Positions 1 to 8,356 of a stretch of DNA of 64,000 nucleotides are shown here, piece after piece (positions within the stretch are counted from its first letter, which is position 1; every line of letters begins with the position of its first letter). Under the pieces are notes generated by a model. The model saw only the letters and a program-made list of their open reading frames with translations, had not been told where the DNA came from and searched no databases. The position numbers and the translations under genes are program-made. Origin of the DNA: Sphingobacterium lactis (GTDB taxonomy: Bacteria > Bacteroidota > Bacteroidia > Sphingobacteriales > Sphingobacteriaceae); assembly GCF_011046555.1 (NCBI RefSeq), contig NZ_CP049246.1, positions 2,852,001-2,916,000 on the forward strand, read 5' to 3'.

Positions 1-347
1 TTATTTCATTTGGAACGAAGAAAGAGGTAATTAAGCAAAAGGAGAAAAGAAAATTACAAGAGGAAATGACAAGTTTTCTCATTTATGAGGATCCGAATCC
101 GTTCATAAAGAGAGGTGTCGTTTATGGATTCAACCATTCAGGAAAATTCAATGTTTTGGTTCGATTTGGTGTCCAGGAAAAGAATGATTTAGATAGGGTG
201 ATTGGATACTATCATGAGCGATATAGAATCTCCAAGAAAGATAATAAGGCCATAGTTTTTGTTAACCAAAGGGAAACAGTACAGATCCGTCTGACATTCG
301 ATGATAAATCTGGAACGACAGCAAGCTATGCACCTATAACTGGTTAA
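1..347 (+). CDS. Hypothetical protein, C-terminal part (cut by window edge)
   Basis: The frame ending at 347 is open back to position 3 with no stop, so the gene probably begins left of the window; the first internal ATG is at 66. The visible end starts with a lysine/glutamate-rich stretch (KKEVIKQKEKRKLQEEM) and then a roughly 90-residue domain containing VLVRFGVQEKND and TVQIRLTFDD. I do not recognise the family. An uncut sequence is needed to decide whether 66 or an upstream codon is the start. Confidence 0.5.
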   Translation, partial: ISFGTKKEVIKQKEKRKLQEEMTSFLIYEDPNPFIKRGVVYGFNHSGKFNVLVRFGVQEKNDLDRVIGYYHERYRISKKDNKAIVFVNQRETVQIRLTFDDKSGTTASYAPITG

Positions 348-679
348 TGGATGTATGAAATCTGTAGGAGTCTCGTTTACTACACAGATCAGTAAACAAC
401 TCGTCCTTAATTTCGAACATGCACTTAGACAACACCAGTATCTTAAGTTAATAAGTTAATTAAATCAGAATAATAAATAAGCAGTGCCACTTTACGTGGA
501 AATAGATGTGTTAAACAATTATTATATCTTAATAAAATATGGTAGTAACTTCCAATTTGGCACAATATTTTCACGAATACAGGCGTAGTCGTTTAACACA
601 AGTTGATACAGTGAGGGCCTAAACAAGGAACAATTCTTTTTACACTCACGTAAAAACGCATATAAAGGGAAATTTTCAT
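348..679. other. Intergenic, no gene seen
   Basis: About 330 bases, AT-rich, with no convincing open frame, terminator hairpin or RNA. A purine-rich AAAGGGA lies about 11 bases before the ATG at 680 and is the probable ribosome-binding or A-rich leader sequence of the next gene. Confidence 0.5.
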
Positions 680-925
680 ATGGTAAAGAATCACAACTTT
701 GATAGTGAGCACATCATCAAAGAACTAAAAAAATTGGACGAGAAACATCGTGACTATCTTCAAAAGGATGGGAAATGGTTGATTGGCGGATTTGAATCTA
801 TCATTCATTACGATGGAAAGGTTTCCTCGATTAATGGCGATCAGATCACCTTAAAAAAGGAAATCTACATGATGCTACCTGTAGAAATCAGGGATGAAAT
901 TGCACAGTTCCTGAATGTAGAGTAA
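680..925 (+). CDS. Small hypothetical protein, 81 aa
   Basis: This is a short soluble protein, rich in charged residues, with no signal peptide or membrane segment. The N-terminal half (HIIKELKKLDEKHRDYL) reads as a helix; the C-terminal part ends in PVEIRDEIAQFLNVE. An AAAGGGA stretch precedes the ATG and a strong terminator follows at 971, which supports a real, monocistronic gene. I do not recognise the family and assign no function. Confidence 0.55.
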   Translation: MVKNHNFDSEHIIKELKKLDEKHRDYLQKDGKWLIGGFESIIHYDGKVSSINGDQITLKKEIYMMLPVEIRDEIAQFLNVE

Positions 926-970
926 ATTGTGCAGATAAGTAGAATAAATTACCCAATCACTAAAATATTA

Positions 971-997
971 GCCTCTCCCACTGGAGAGGCTTTTTTA
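971..997 (+). terminator. Intrinsic terminator, probably bidirectional
   Basis: A perfect 8-bp stem GCCTCTCC/GGAGAGGC with a CACT loop is followed by six T. It ends the 680-925 gene and also lies just past the 3' end of the convergent SRAP gene at 1004. Confidence 0.85.
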
Positions 998-1003
998 TGG
1001 GTA

Positions 1004-1714
1004 TCAGAATAGTGTTCTTTTGTCCAATGGGTTTTGAATGTCCGCTCGATTCGTGTTTCCAGATCGATCCGCAGTAACACGGATCACCTCGTGGCTTTCC
1101 AACTGACCAGCATAAGGCTTTATCAAGGCATTAATCTCATCTCTCCCCTGCGCAAAAAGCCATGCATCACGGTCACTTTCACCAATGATTAAGGGCATAC
1201 GTTTCTTTTCATTGTGGATCTCTTCCAACAATGGATTGGCAGGCGTAGTAATTATGGAGAATGTAGGATACGTCTCCCCTGTCTCCTGATCCGTAAAAGG
1301 TGCATAGACCACGCCCAAAGTGAAAATCTCTCGCTGTGGTTTATAGATAAAATAATTCTCCGATTCTTTTTTACCGGAGGCTTTATGAGGTTCATAAAAT
1401 CCAGTGACATACAATAGGCCCCTGTTTTTAAGGATATAGGGTTTATAGCTTGCCTTTTCAAAAATGCTTTCTGATTCGGCATTGAGCGTATTGGCATACT
1501 TGGCTGCATCTTGCTCGGTCTTCACCCAATAAGGAATCAATTTCCACCGGGCACCCAACACTAGATCGACATCGTTATTTAAAGTCACGGGCAATACCGG
1601 CCGTGTAAAACCGGAGACATGAAAGATTTCTTGTTCCTGCTGATAGACAATCCGCTTTTTGGGAAGCTTGTTCTTCAATTCAGACTTACTTGGCGAACCA
1701 ACATGATAACACAT
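1004..1714 (-). CDS. SRAP-domain protein (YedK/HMCES family)
   Basis: SRAP proteins form a thiazolidine crosslink with abasic sites in single-stranded DNA and so protect them during replication. The 236-aa length is typical. The catalytic cysteine is at position 2 (MCYHVG). An Asn/Glu block (NTLNAESE), a GFYE motif carrying the conserved Glu, and an IHNEKKRMP block with the conserved His are all in the expected order. The usual GFYEW is GFYEP here. The gene is monocistronic and convergent with the 680-925 gene. Confidence 0.9.
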   Translation of the reverse strand: MCYHVGSPSKSELKNKLPKKRIVYQQEQEIFHVSGFTRPVLPVTLNNDVDLVLGARWKLIPYWVKTEQDAAKYANTLNAESESIFEKASYKPYILKNRGLLYVTGFYEPHKASGKKESENYFIYKPQREIFTLGVVYAPFTDQETGETYPTFSIITTPANPLLEEIHNEKKRMPLIIGESDRDAWLFAQGRDEINALIKPYAGQLESHEVIRVTADRSGNTNRADIQNPLDKRTLF

Positions 1715-1940
1715 AGACTGGAATTTTTAATGTAATATAGGAATTGCCAATTTCATTTGAAAGCCACAAGGGCTAAAAAAGATATACCCCAAACTGTGTT
1801 GGGGTATAATGTCTAGCAAAATGCTGAAGTAGATGTTAAGAACGCATTTTGCTTTATTTGGTTGTATTGCGATGTTCATGATGAACAAAGGACAAGCCAT
1901 TTTGTTTTCCTGTTCTTAAAAATCATCTAGAATATTAGGT

Positions 1941-1972
1941 AAATAAAAAGAGCCTGCTTTGCAGCAGGCTCT
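1941..1972 (-). terminator. Intrinsic terminator of the first fimbrillin-like module
   Basis: A perfect 10-bp stem AGAGCCTGCT/AGCAGGCTCT with a TTGC loop reads into CTTTTTATTT on the minus strand. It lies 37 bases past the stop of the 2009-3679 gene. Confidence 0.85.
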
Positions 1973-2008
1973 CCGACTCTATCTAATAATTAATGAAAAA
2001 TCCTTTAT

Positions 2009-3679
2009 TTAACGTGTAATTACTGGACAACCCACTTTTTGTTTTCCATAACCACGACCTTGAATAATGGTGTTGTTGGATACCTTTTGTGTTACTTCAA
2101 TTACATTTGCTGCATCTCTGTTCCATTTGATATTCGGGTTGAAACGTGCTTTGTTCTTTAATACCAATTGGATTAATTCACCGCCATCAGTTTTACTGCC
2201 CAGAATGGAAATCTGTCCAGATCTACTGATAGAAACCCTGATCATTGGATTAGCTGTCGTTCCGCGCATATCCCAAATGGTTTTAATACCATATTCATTC
2301 ACCTGACCGTTTTTATCACTGTATTCCTCACCATCGATAAACTCAATGTTACGGGTAATGATACCTTCACCGTTAGCGGTATTATCATAGGTCTGGAATT
2401 GGATTTGATCTTCATCCTCATCTAAAACCATCCATTCGCCATTGATTTTCATGTTGAATGCATTATCCAAACGGGTAAAGTCAAATGTAAATCCGTAGTT
2501 AGTATAAGGTGCATTAAATGATTTACTCAATACATAACCATTCGGACGGAATACACCATCGACCATAATACCTTTTTGGTCTGGGGTTTCGTTGTAGAAC
2601 CAGTTCAGGACATCCTTACCCAATTCAGCTTCTTGTGTACATGTTCTGAAGTTGAGGATTAAATTATATTTGTGACCAGGTGTAACTTTGATCCCTGATA
2701 CGGTATAATTTGCGATGTCCTCATCATCCATAGCAAAACGGCCAAAGACTAAACTCCTATCGGTAGATGTAGGGTTGATGACAATGGTTGGATTACTGGT
2801 CACCGTACGGAGACCACTCCCCAAATCTGGCCAAGTTACTGTTTGACTTCCAGCTGTTTGATTGTTATAGGTAATGGTATTGGTGTCAAATTTATAATCT
2901 GCACTTGCACTTGTACCACTGAAACGCACATTGGATAAATTCGTGATATGACCGTTCATCATACTTCCCATATTAATGGTGGTCGTGATCATACTGAATT
3001 TATGTTGCATGATAACATCCAAATTAGTAGTTCCATGGTCAATTGCCTTATTCTTTAGTACATATACCATCAAATCCTGTGTTACACCGGCAAGTTTTGC
3101 ATTCTCCAGTTTCTGCACACCACCTTCGTAGGTAATTGCTGGAGGTGCGTCGGTTTTGCTACTGATGGAATAGACTATAAAATGGTAGGTAAATCCTGCG
3201 TCAACTTGCATTGGGGGTTGCGTACCTTCTTCACCGTGAACATAGTCCTGTTGGGCAAAAAAGTCGCCATTTTCCTTAAATGCAACCATTCTATAGATTA
3301 CATCCTCTTCAATTTTATTCTGTTTAACGACTGAAGCCGCCTTGATACCGCCATTACTTTTGGAAGTGGAGGTTTGTATGCCACGTGCTGCGGCAATGCT
3401 CTCATCAACCAATTGCACATCGACCATATATCCACCAAACATCATCGTGGTGTCCTTAACAATGGGAGTTGTTCCTGTAGAACGTGTGCTTGATTTACTG
3501 CCATTCACTTGATTATCATCTTGAACGAAGGATTCCTGAAGATTTAATTTTACGATGGCCTTCCCAGGGGCAACGTCATCAGAGGAAACATCCTTTTGAC
3601 ATGAAGAAAAACCTATAAAAAGGATAGCAAGGAAACCGAGGTAGCGGTTCACGAGCTTTGTATTGTTCATTTTTTTCAT
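2009..3679 (-). CDS. Fimbrillin-like surface lipoprotein (copy 1)
   Basis: This 556-aa protein begins with a lipoprotein signal (LAILFIGFSSC, lipobox Cys about residue 27), so it should be lipidated and exported. After a low-complexity linker come the blocks YRMVAFKENGDFFAQQDY and YHFIVYSISSKTDAPP, which match the other lipoprotein at 7042-8172 (YRLFVYNADNSF, YIFVCYTIMSTSALP). The large beta-rich body and the architecture resemble Bacteroidota fimbrillin-like (FimA/Mfa-type) proteins. It follows a 53-aa peptide gene by 26 bases. Membership of the broad fimbrillin-like group is fairly likely; a role as pilin subunit versus anchor is not determined. Confidence 0.7.
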   Translation of the reverse strand: MKKMNNTKLVNRYLGFLAILFIGFSSCQKDVSSDDVAPGKAIVKLNLQESFVQDDNQVNGSKSSTRSTGTTPIVKDTTMMFGGYMVDVQLVDESIAAARGIQTSTSKSNGGIKAASVVKQNKIEEDVIYRMVAFKENGDFFAQQDYVHGEEGTQPPMQVDAGFTYHFIVYSISSKTDAPPAITYEGGVQKLENAKLAGVTQDLMVYVLKNKAIDHGTTNLDVIMQHKFSMITTTINMGSMMNGHITNLSNVRFSGTSASADYKFDTNTITYNNQTAGSQTVTWPDLGSGLRTVTSNPTIVINPTSTDRSLVFGRFAMDDEDIANYTVSGIKVTPGHKYNLILNFRTCTQEAELGKDVLNWFYNETPDQKGIMVDGVFRPNGYVLSKSFNAPYTNYGFTFDFTRLDNAFNMKINGEWMVLDEDEDQIQFQTYDNTANGEGIITRNIEFIDGEEYSDKNGQVNEYGIKTIWDMRGTTANPMIRVSISRSGQISILGSKTDGGELIQLVLKNKARFNPNIKWNRDAANVIEVTQKVSNNTIIQGRGYGKQKVGCPVITR

Positions 3680-3705
3680 TTCTTTCTTAATAGTTAGTTT
3701 GGAAA

Positions 3706-3867
3706 TTACCAGTCCAGATCACGGATTTGGTCATCATCTTCTGTCCATTCTTCCTGAATCCATCCATCACCATTTTCGGGACGAACGACAGCAGAACCTG
3801 CGGCAATACCTGCTTCAAGGTAGACCTTTTGAACATTAACAGTTGGTTTGAAATACTTCTTTTTCAT
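3706..3867 (-). CDS. 53-aa conserved small protein upstream of fimbrillin-like gene (copy 1)
   Basis: The minus strand encodes a 53-residue peptide from an ATG at 3867 to a TAA at 3706. It starts MKKKYFKPTVNVQKVYLE, has a central GIAAGSA, and ends in an acidic stretch closing with DLDW. A second peptide of the same length (8195-8356), also upstream of a fimbrillin-like gene, shares the pattern Y-x2-P-x3-V-x3-Y-x-E-x2-IAA-x-S, then EW and D-x2-W. That conservation and the position make this a real gene. It has no signal peptide, and its function is unknown. Confidence 0.75.
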   Translation of the reverse strand: MKKKYFKPTVNVQKVYLEAGIAAGSAVVRPENGDGWIQEEWTEDDDQIRDLDW

Positions 3868-4610
3868 TATAAAAATCACTTTTTATTAAAAATTAAAATA
3901 CAACAGAACCCTACGAAAAAAGAGTAGCCAATAGGCATTTTGAATGAAGAAAAAAGTACGTTGTGAAGGTACCTTAATAGTTGTGTGCTCTTAATTAATA
4001 GTGTCGTGTGTGTGACATTACTTACATAATGTGATACAAAAGTAAGGAACCATTTGTTTTAAAACGAAGAATTTTCTGTTGATAAGGGTTAGAAATTGGT
4101 TTTGTAGTGTTAAGCCTACACTAAGTAGATGTCGCAAACATATAATCTTGGAAATAACCGCCTGAATGCACTCCTAGTCATAATTTGTCATCAGAAATGC
4201 CAATGACGACCACACAAGTTGTTGCAAATTGACACAATTTCTCATATTGATACACAATAAATAGAAACATCGGTTTTGGAAATCATATTCCTTTTGGAAA
4301 AACGACAATAAATTGGAGGAAAAGAAATGCAAGCATCCAATTAAATTAAGTAATTAAATAAAACATTTTCGATTACCATTAATTAACCCTAACTTTGTAA
4401 TTGATTTGGGTCCTGCCTAAGCGCAAGAAGACATCGTTTCATTTGTGAGAAACCCGTCTGATGCTAGCTATTTCAGTTGCCAATTTGTTATCATTGATAT
4501 TTTGCAAGTATTGCATTTGGCATTTGAATTCTGATTTTAAGTTCCTTTTATATTACTGTTAACAAACGAGATACCTGTTTTTGATAGGTGCCACGGCTTG
4601 TGCTGGATTC
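3868..4610. other. Divergent intergenic region between fimbrillin module 1 and helicase operon
   Basis: About 740 bases without a convincing gene. A minus-strand -7 box lies at 4037-4044. The right half should contain the promoter and long leader of the helicase gene, but I see no unambiguous TANNTTTG element on the plus strand. Confidence 0.5.
4037..4044 (-). promoter_or_regulatory. -7 box (TACTTTTG) for the small-peptide/fimbrillin module
   Basis: The plus strand reads CAAAAGTA, that is TACTTTTG on the minus strand, a full match to the Bacteroidota -7 element TANNTTTG. It would give a leader of roughly 160 nt before the 53-aa peptide gene. Confidence 0.5.
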
Positions 4611-4647
4611 AATTCCACGATACGTATGATTTATCGTTCGTGGAGTT
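4611..4647 (+). promoter_or_regulatory. Leader hairpin just upstream of the helicase start
   Basis: AATTCCACGA and TCGTGGAGTT form a 10-bp stem (one G-T pair) around a 17-base loop, ending 12 bases before the helicase ATG. There is no T-tract, so it is not a terminator. Because the operon encodes an RNA helicase and a cold-shock protein, an RNA-structure-based control of translation is plausible but not shown. Confidence 0.4.
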
Positions 4648-4659
4648 TAAGAAGAATAA

Positions 4660-5784
4660 ATGGAATTTAAAAACATGGACCTGATAGCTCCATTATTGAA
4701 AGCTATACAGGAAATTGGTTACAATGAACCAACTGCTATACAGCAGCAAGCAATCCCGGTATTATTAACGGGAAAAGATATCATTGGTTGTGCTCAAACT
4801 GGAACGGGGAAAACGGCAGCATTTGCAATCCCTTTGTTGCAGAAAATCGCACAATCAGGCCTTACCGACAACAAGACTCAAGCTTTAATTTTGGTACCCA
4901 CAAGAGAATTGGCCATACAGATTGGCCAGAGCCTTGACGCCTACAGCAAATACCTGCAGATTAAACACACCGTAATTTTCGGAGGTGTATCCCAACACAA
5001 ACAAGTGGAAAGCCTTAAAAAAGGTGCAACTATTATTGTAGCCACCCCCGGACGATTATTGGATCTTTTGGGACAAAAACTCATTGACCTTCGTGCGTTG
5101 CGCTATTTTGTGCTCGATGAAGCGGATAATATGCTTGACATGGGTTTTATCCATGATATCAAGAAATTACTCAAGGTCATTCCAAAAGAACGGCAGACCC
5201 TCCTATTCTCGGCCACCATGCCGAAAAGTATACGGAAGCTTGCAGAAGAAATTCTAAGATCTCCTGTAGAGGTTCAAGTCAGTCCGGTATCATCAACTGC
5301 AGAAAAAGTTTCTCAACAAGTCTACCATGTCGAAAAGAAGGCAAAAGCTGCCCTACTCGCGAAAATACTAGGTTCTGGAACAACGCAACAGACCCTTGTG
5401 TTCACACGAACCAAACATGGTGCAAATAGATTAGTGAAAACTTTGGGGAAAAGTGGTATATTAACGGCGTGTATTCACGGGAACAAATCGCAGAATGCGA
5501 GACAGCAAGCGTTGGAGTCTTTTAAATCTGGCAAGATTAATGTACTTATAGCAACAGATATTGCTGCTCGGGGAATCGATATCCATGAATTACCACGTGT
5601 AATCAATTATGATTTACCTGAGGAATCAGAAACATATGTGCACAGAATCGGGAGAACTGGGCGTGCCGGAAATGCCGGTCTCGCGTTTTCTTTCTGCAGT
5701 GATGAAGAAAAACCATTGCTGCTCAAAATTCAGAAATTGATCGGATTTCAGATTGAAGAAGTAAAACAAGATAATAAACAATAA
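4660..5784 (+). CDS. DEAD-box RNA helicase, RhlE-like
   Basis: This 374-aa ATP-dependent RNA helicase remodels structured RNA and is often needed in the cold. All core motifs are present: Q motif (GYNEPTAIQQQAIP), motif I AQTGTGKT, Ia PTRELA, motif II DEAD, motif III SAT, and motif VI HRIGRTGRAG. The protein is nearly all helicase core, with only a very short C-terminal tail (KQDNKQ), as in short RhlE-type proteins. A cold-shock gene begins 12 bases past its stop, so the two form an operon. Confidence 0.92.
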   Translation: MEFKNMDLIAPLLKAIQEIGYNEPTAIQQQAIPVLLTGKDIIGCAQTGTGKTAAFAIPLLQKIAQSGLTDNKTQALILVPTRELAIQIGQSLDAYSKYLQIKHTVIFGGVSQHKQVESLKKGATIIVATPGRLLDLLGQKLIDLRALRYFVLDEADNMLDMGFIHDIKKLLKVIPKERQTLLFSATMPKSIRKLAEEILRSPVEVQVSPVSSTAEKVSQQVYHVEKKAKAALLAKILGSGTTQQTLVFTRTKHGANRLVKTLGKSGILTACIHGNKSQNARQQALESFKSGKINVLIATDIAARGIDIHELPRVINYDLPEESETYVHRIGRTGRAGNAGLAFSFCSDEEKPLLLKIQKLIGFQIEEVKQDNKQ

Positions 5785-5796
5785 ATAATTAATACA

Positions 5797-5991
5797 ATGC
5801 AAGAAGAAGGAACAGTAAAATTCTTTAACGAAACAAAAGGATTCGGTTTTATCACTCCATCAAATGGTGGTGCTGATGTATTCGTACATGTTACAGGTCT
5901 AGTTGACAAAGTTCGTGAAAACGATTCAGTAACATTCGAAATTGAAAATGGTAGAAAAGGTGTAAATGCAGTAAACGTACGTTTAGCGTAA
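5797..5991 (+). CDS. Cold-shock protein (CspA family)
   Basis: A 64-aa single cold-shock domain that binds single-stranded nucleic acid. It has both RNP motifs: KGFGFI (RNP1) and DVFVHV (RNP2). Length and fold match the family. It lies 12 bases after the helicase stop and is followed by a strong terminator, so it is the last gene of a two-gene RNA-remodelling operon. Confidence 0.95.
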   Translation: MQEEGTVKFFNETKGFGFITPSNGGADVFVHVTGLVDKVRENDSVTFEIENGRKGVNAVNVRLA

Positions 5992-6009
5992 TTCCAAATA
6001 CCAATGGAA

Positions 6010-6042
6010 AAAGCAGCAGGGACTTCCTTGCTGCTTTTTTTT
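6010..6042 (+). terminator. Intrinsic terminator of helicase/cold-shock operon
   Basis: AGCAGCAGG and CCTTGCTGCT form a stem with one bulge, followed by eight T. It lies about 20 bases past the cold-shock stop. Confidence 0.85.
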
Positions 6043-6131
6043 GTGTCCAATAACTTGACAAATTCCGCTAGACACAAAAAAAGGTTGCCCAAAATTCGAG
6101 CAACCCAAGTTAATATAATGCAAATTTGTTT

Positions 6132-6560
6132 TTATATCAATTCTACTTCAGAAATCTGATTCCCCTGTTTAGAACGGACATACTTGTATTTTACCTTCTG
6201 ATTCAGGTTAAGAACCATACCAGCTAGGTTGTCATTGAAATAAACAGTCTCGCGCGTCACATTGTCTCGGATAAAGCCATAATGACCAACTTCGTTGTAA
6301 TACGATACTTTACCAAATAAGTATTCATCTTCCGGATCGGCGGGACGTTGTAAATCTTCCTCCTTGAATTTGTAAGGTTGTGATGGTGGAGTATCGGAAA
6401 GATTTCCAAATTCATCCACATAAACGAACATTTCCTCCAACGCTTTTCCTTTGTCGTTGTTCGCTTTGTTCATTTCTCTACGTTCTTGTTTTTCGAGCTT
6501 TTTCAGCTGCTTCTTTTTTGCGGTTTCTTTTTTCTTGAATGTAAGTTGACTTTTAGCCAT
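6132..6560 (-). CDS. Divergent cold-shock-domain-like protein with basic N-terminus
   Basis: A 142-aa protein. The first 35 residues are strongly lysine-rich (KKKETAKKKQLKKLEKQ), suited to RNA binding. The C-terminal half holds a degenerate cold-shock fold in which HYGFIRD stands for RNP1 and ETVYFNDN for RNP2, followed by the strands VKYKYVRSK and EVELI. It is convergent with the helicase/cold-shock operon, a linkage that fits an RNA-related job. The cold-shock-like assignment rests on the motif pattern only. Confidence 0.6.
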   Translation of the reverse strand: MAKSQLTFKKKETAKKKQLKKLEKQERREMNKANNDKGKALEEMFVYVDEFGNLSDTPPSQPYKFKEEDLQRPADPEDEYLFGKVSYYNEVGHYGFIRDNVTRETVYFNDNLAGMVLNLNQKVKYKYVRSKQGNQISEVELI

Positions 6561-6795
6561 TAAATAGAATTAGGGTTAAAAAAATAAAGGATTTGTCTTA
6601 AGACCGAGGTAAGGATGGGATAAGAGATTTGCCTTCGTGATGGACAAAGATACGAAAAATTATGCTAAAAACCTAACATGGCCGCCTTTATGGTCCTCCA
6701 TCCTATTTATTGATGTTTAAACATTATTTAAACCTCATTTTCACGACAGAAAGTCTGTTGTTGATAAATACGGCTGCGAAATTAAATCGTATAGG

Positions 6796-6927
6796 TTATT
6801 GTTTAGTCGAATCATATAACATCACGAAGAAGATGATCAATCGCCCGATTAAGATGATCAATGCCGGATAGAGAAAGAACCACCGGAACGCCCATAATTG
6901 CCGGTCGGTGAATTTCGGAAGTTTCAT
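6796..6927 (-). CDS. Small single-pass membrane protein, 43 aa
   Basis: An ATG at 6927 opens a 43-codon frame ending in TAA at 6796. The N-terminus is MKLPKFTDRQLWAFRW. A hydrophobic segment FFLYPALIILIGRLIIFFVM spans about residues 17-36, and the tail is YDSTKQ. The amphipathic start, clean membrane helix and charged tail look like a real small protein, not chance. It sits upstream of the 6132-6560 gene on the same strand, 235 bases away. Function unknown. Confidence 0.55.
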   Translation of the reverse strand: MKLPKFTDRQLWAFRWFFLYPALIILIGRLIIFFVMLYDSTKQ

Positions 6928-6992
6928 GTATGTAGAACAAATGAAACCTGGTTCCGTTACTTATTTTTGGCGGGAAAGTATAGCTAAAAATA

Positions 6993-7024
6993 AAAGCGGC
7001 ATGATTATAACATCATGCCGCTTT
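6993..7024 (-). terminator. Intrinsic terminator of the second fimbrillin-like module
   Basis: A perfect 13-bp stem AAAGCGGCATGAT/ATCATGCCGCTTT with a 6-base loop reads into TTTATTTTTAG on the minus strand, 17 bases past the stop at 7042. Confidence 0.9.
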
Positions 7025-7041
7025 CCTATGCAAAGAATTTG

Positions 7042-8172
7042 CTATTTAATATTGATGTTCAAAACATATTTAGTTCTGGCCTTAAAATTTAAACCGGAAA
7101 GAATAACACTCCGTTTTGATCTTTGGGCAGGCGATCTAGCAAATGTAACGTTATGCACAAAGACCTGTCCATTAGTCGTTTCATTCACCCCCATGTTAAA
7201 AACAACGGCAGGGATTTCTAGGACTGCGGCATCTTTTTGATCAGTAAAATTCAGCGTTTTCCCTAAAAGGTTTTCGCCAAGTGTATACGGATTCGTTTGG
7301 GAACCATCTTTTAACCAGGTTGTGGTACGGTTGGTGAATGGTAGTGAACGCGAGATAGAATCAATCCTATTGGGAATTCCTTGTGCAGGATTATTTAACC
7401 ATAATTTTCCGCCAGTAGGTGCTTTGATATAGATCTGTAATCCAACATACATATGTTTTAGATTAATATTCAATTTAAGGTGATCCGTTAACTTGACCTT
7501 AGAAATCCAATAACAGAAATCTGATCCCCCATCAATACCCTTATCAGTGTTTCCAACAGGCTCTGTATAGTGTCCCTGACTATTTTTTGTTGGCTTAATC
7601 GGATTGATCTGTGTTAAGTTAAGGGGAGCGCTTGGGTTATCCGGAAGTTCGGGCAAAGCTGAGGTACTCATGATGGTGTAACAAACAAAAATATATTCCT
7701 TACCCCCATCCAAGTTAAAGACTCTGTTTTCTCCATACGTTGCCCCTGTATCACCGCGCTTAAAGTCTTTGTAGGCAACGAAAGAATTATCCGCATTGTA
7801 CACAAAAAGCCGGTATAATGTTCCTGCCGGAACTGGGGCGATCTGAGGCGTCGCTGCCTTCGAGGCATTCATCTTCAATCCGGAATTCGGACTATCCTTA
7901 ACTTCTATCAAATCTGCAGTTGCAGCGAAGGTCCCTTCATCTCCTGCAATATCGATCGATTGAACCAACCGGCTATTCGCAGATCCAGCATTTGCGCCCG
8001 ATTGCGATTTGCTCTCTTCCTCAAAATCAAACCCTAAACTTAGTTTATTGATCCCGACAGAAACCTGACCTGAAGTTGAGGCTTCCATATCAGAAGCTTC
8101 CTTGCTACAAGAAGTCATGTTCAGACTCAATGCGCAGATACCCAATCCAAAAAGTATATTTAATAATTTCAT
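7042..8172 (-). CDS. Fimbrillin-like surface lipoprotein (copy 2)
   Basis: This 376-aa lipoprotein has a signal ending in a lipobox (LSLNMTSC, Cys about residue 22). After a serine/alanine-rich linker it has the blocks YRLFVYNADNSFVAYKDF and YIFVCYTIMSTSALPELP, which align with copy 1 at 2009-3679. The C-terminal beta-rich domain includes KLWLNNPAQGIPNRID. It is preceded by a 53-aa peptide gene like the one before copy 1, so the two modules arose by duplication. Probable surface or fimbrial component; exact role unknown. Confidence 0.7.
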   Translation of the reverse strand: MKLLNILFGLGICALSLNMTSCSKEASDMEASTSGQVSVGINKLSLGFDFEEESKSQSGANAGSANSRLVQSIDIAGDEGTFAATADLIEVKDSPNSGLKMNASKAATPQIAPVPAGTLYRLFVYNADNSFVAYKDFKRGDTGATYGENRVFNLDGGKEYIFVCYTIMSTSALPELPDNPSAPLNLTQINPIKPTKNSQGHYTEPVGNTDKGIDGGSDFCYWISKVKLTDHLKLNINLKHMYVGLQIYIKAPTGGKLWLNNPAQGIPNRIDSISRSLPFTNRTTTWLKDGSQTNPYTLGENLLGKTLNFTDQKDAAVLEIPAVVFNMGVNETTNGQVFVHNVTFARSPAQRSKRSVILSGLNFKARTKYVLNINIK

Positions 8173-8194
8173 GTATTCGTATAATAGTGTGTGA

Positions 8195-8356
8195 TTATTG
8201 CCAAGTATAGTCCTTGTTTACCTCTTGGGTATCTTCCCATTCATGGGTGAAACTATCTGTTGATGGACTTACCATGATCGAATGTGCAGCAATCGAATTT
8301 TCAGTATAAATTCTTTCGACAAGGATACAAGGAGATTCATAGGTTCTCTTATTCAT
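8195..8356 (-). CDS. 53-aa conserved small protein upstream of fimbrillin-like gene (copy 2)
   Basis: An ATG at 8356 opens a 53-codon frame to a TAA at 8195, 22 bases before the lipoprotein start. The peptide begins MNKRTYESPCILVERIYTE, has SIAAHSI in the middle and ends EWEDTQEVNKDYTWQ. It matches the 3706-3867 peptide in length and in the spaced residues Y, P, V, Y, E, IAA, S, EW and the closing D-x2-W or D-Y-T-W. No signal peptide or membrane segment. Function unknown. Confidence 0.72.
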   Translation of the reverse strand: MNKRTYESPCILVERIYTENSIAAHSIMVSPSTDSFTHEWEDTQEVNKDYTWQ

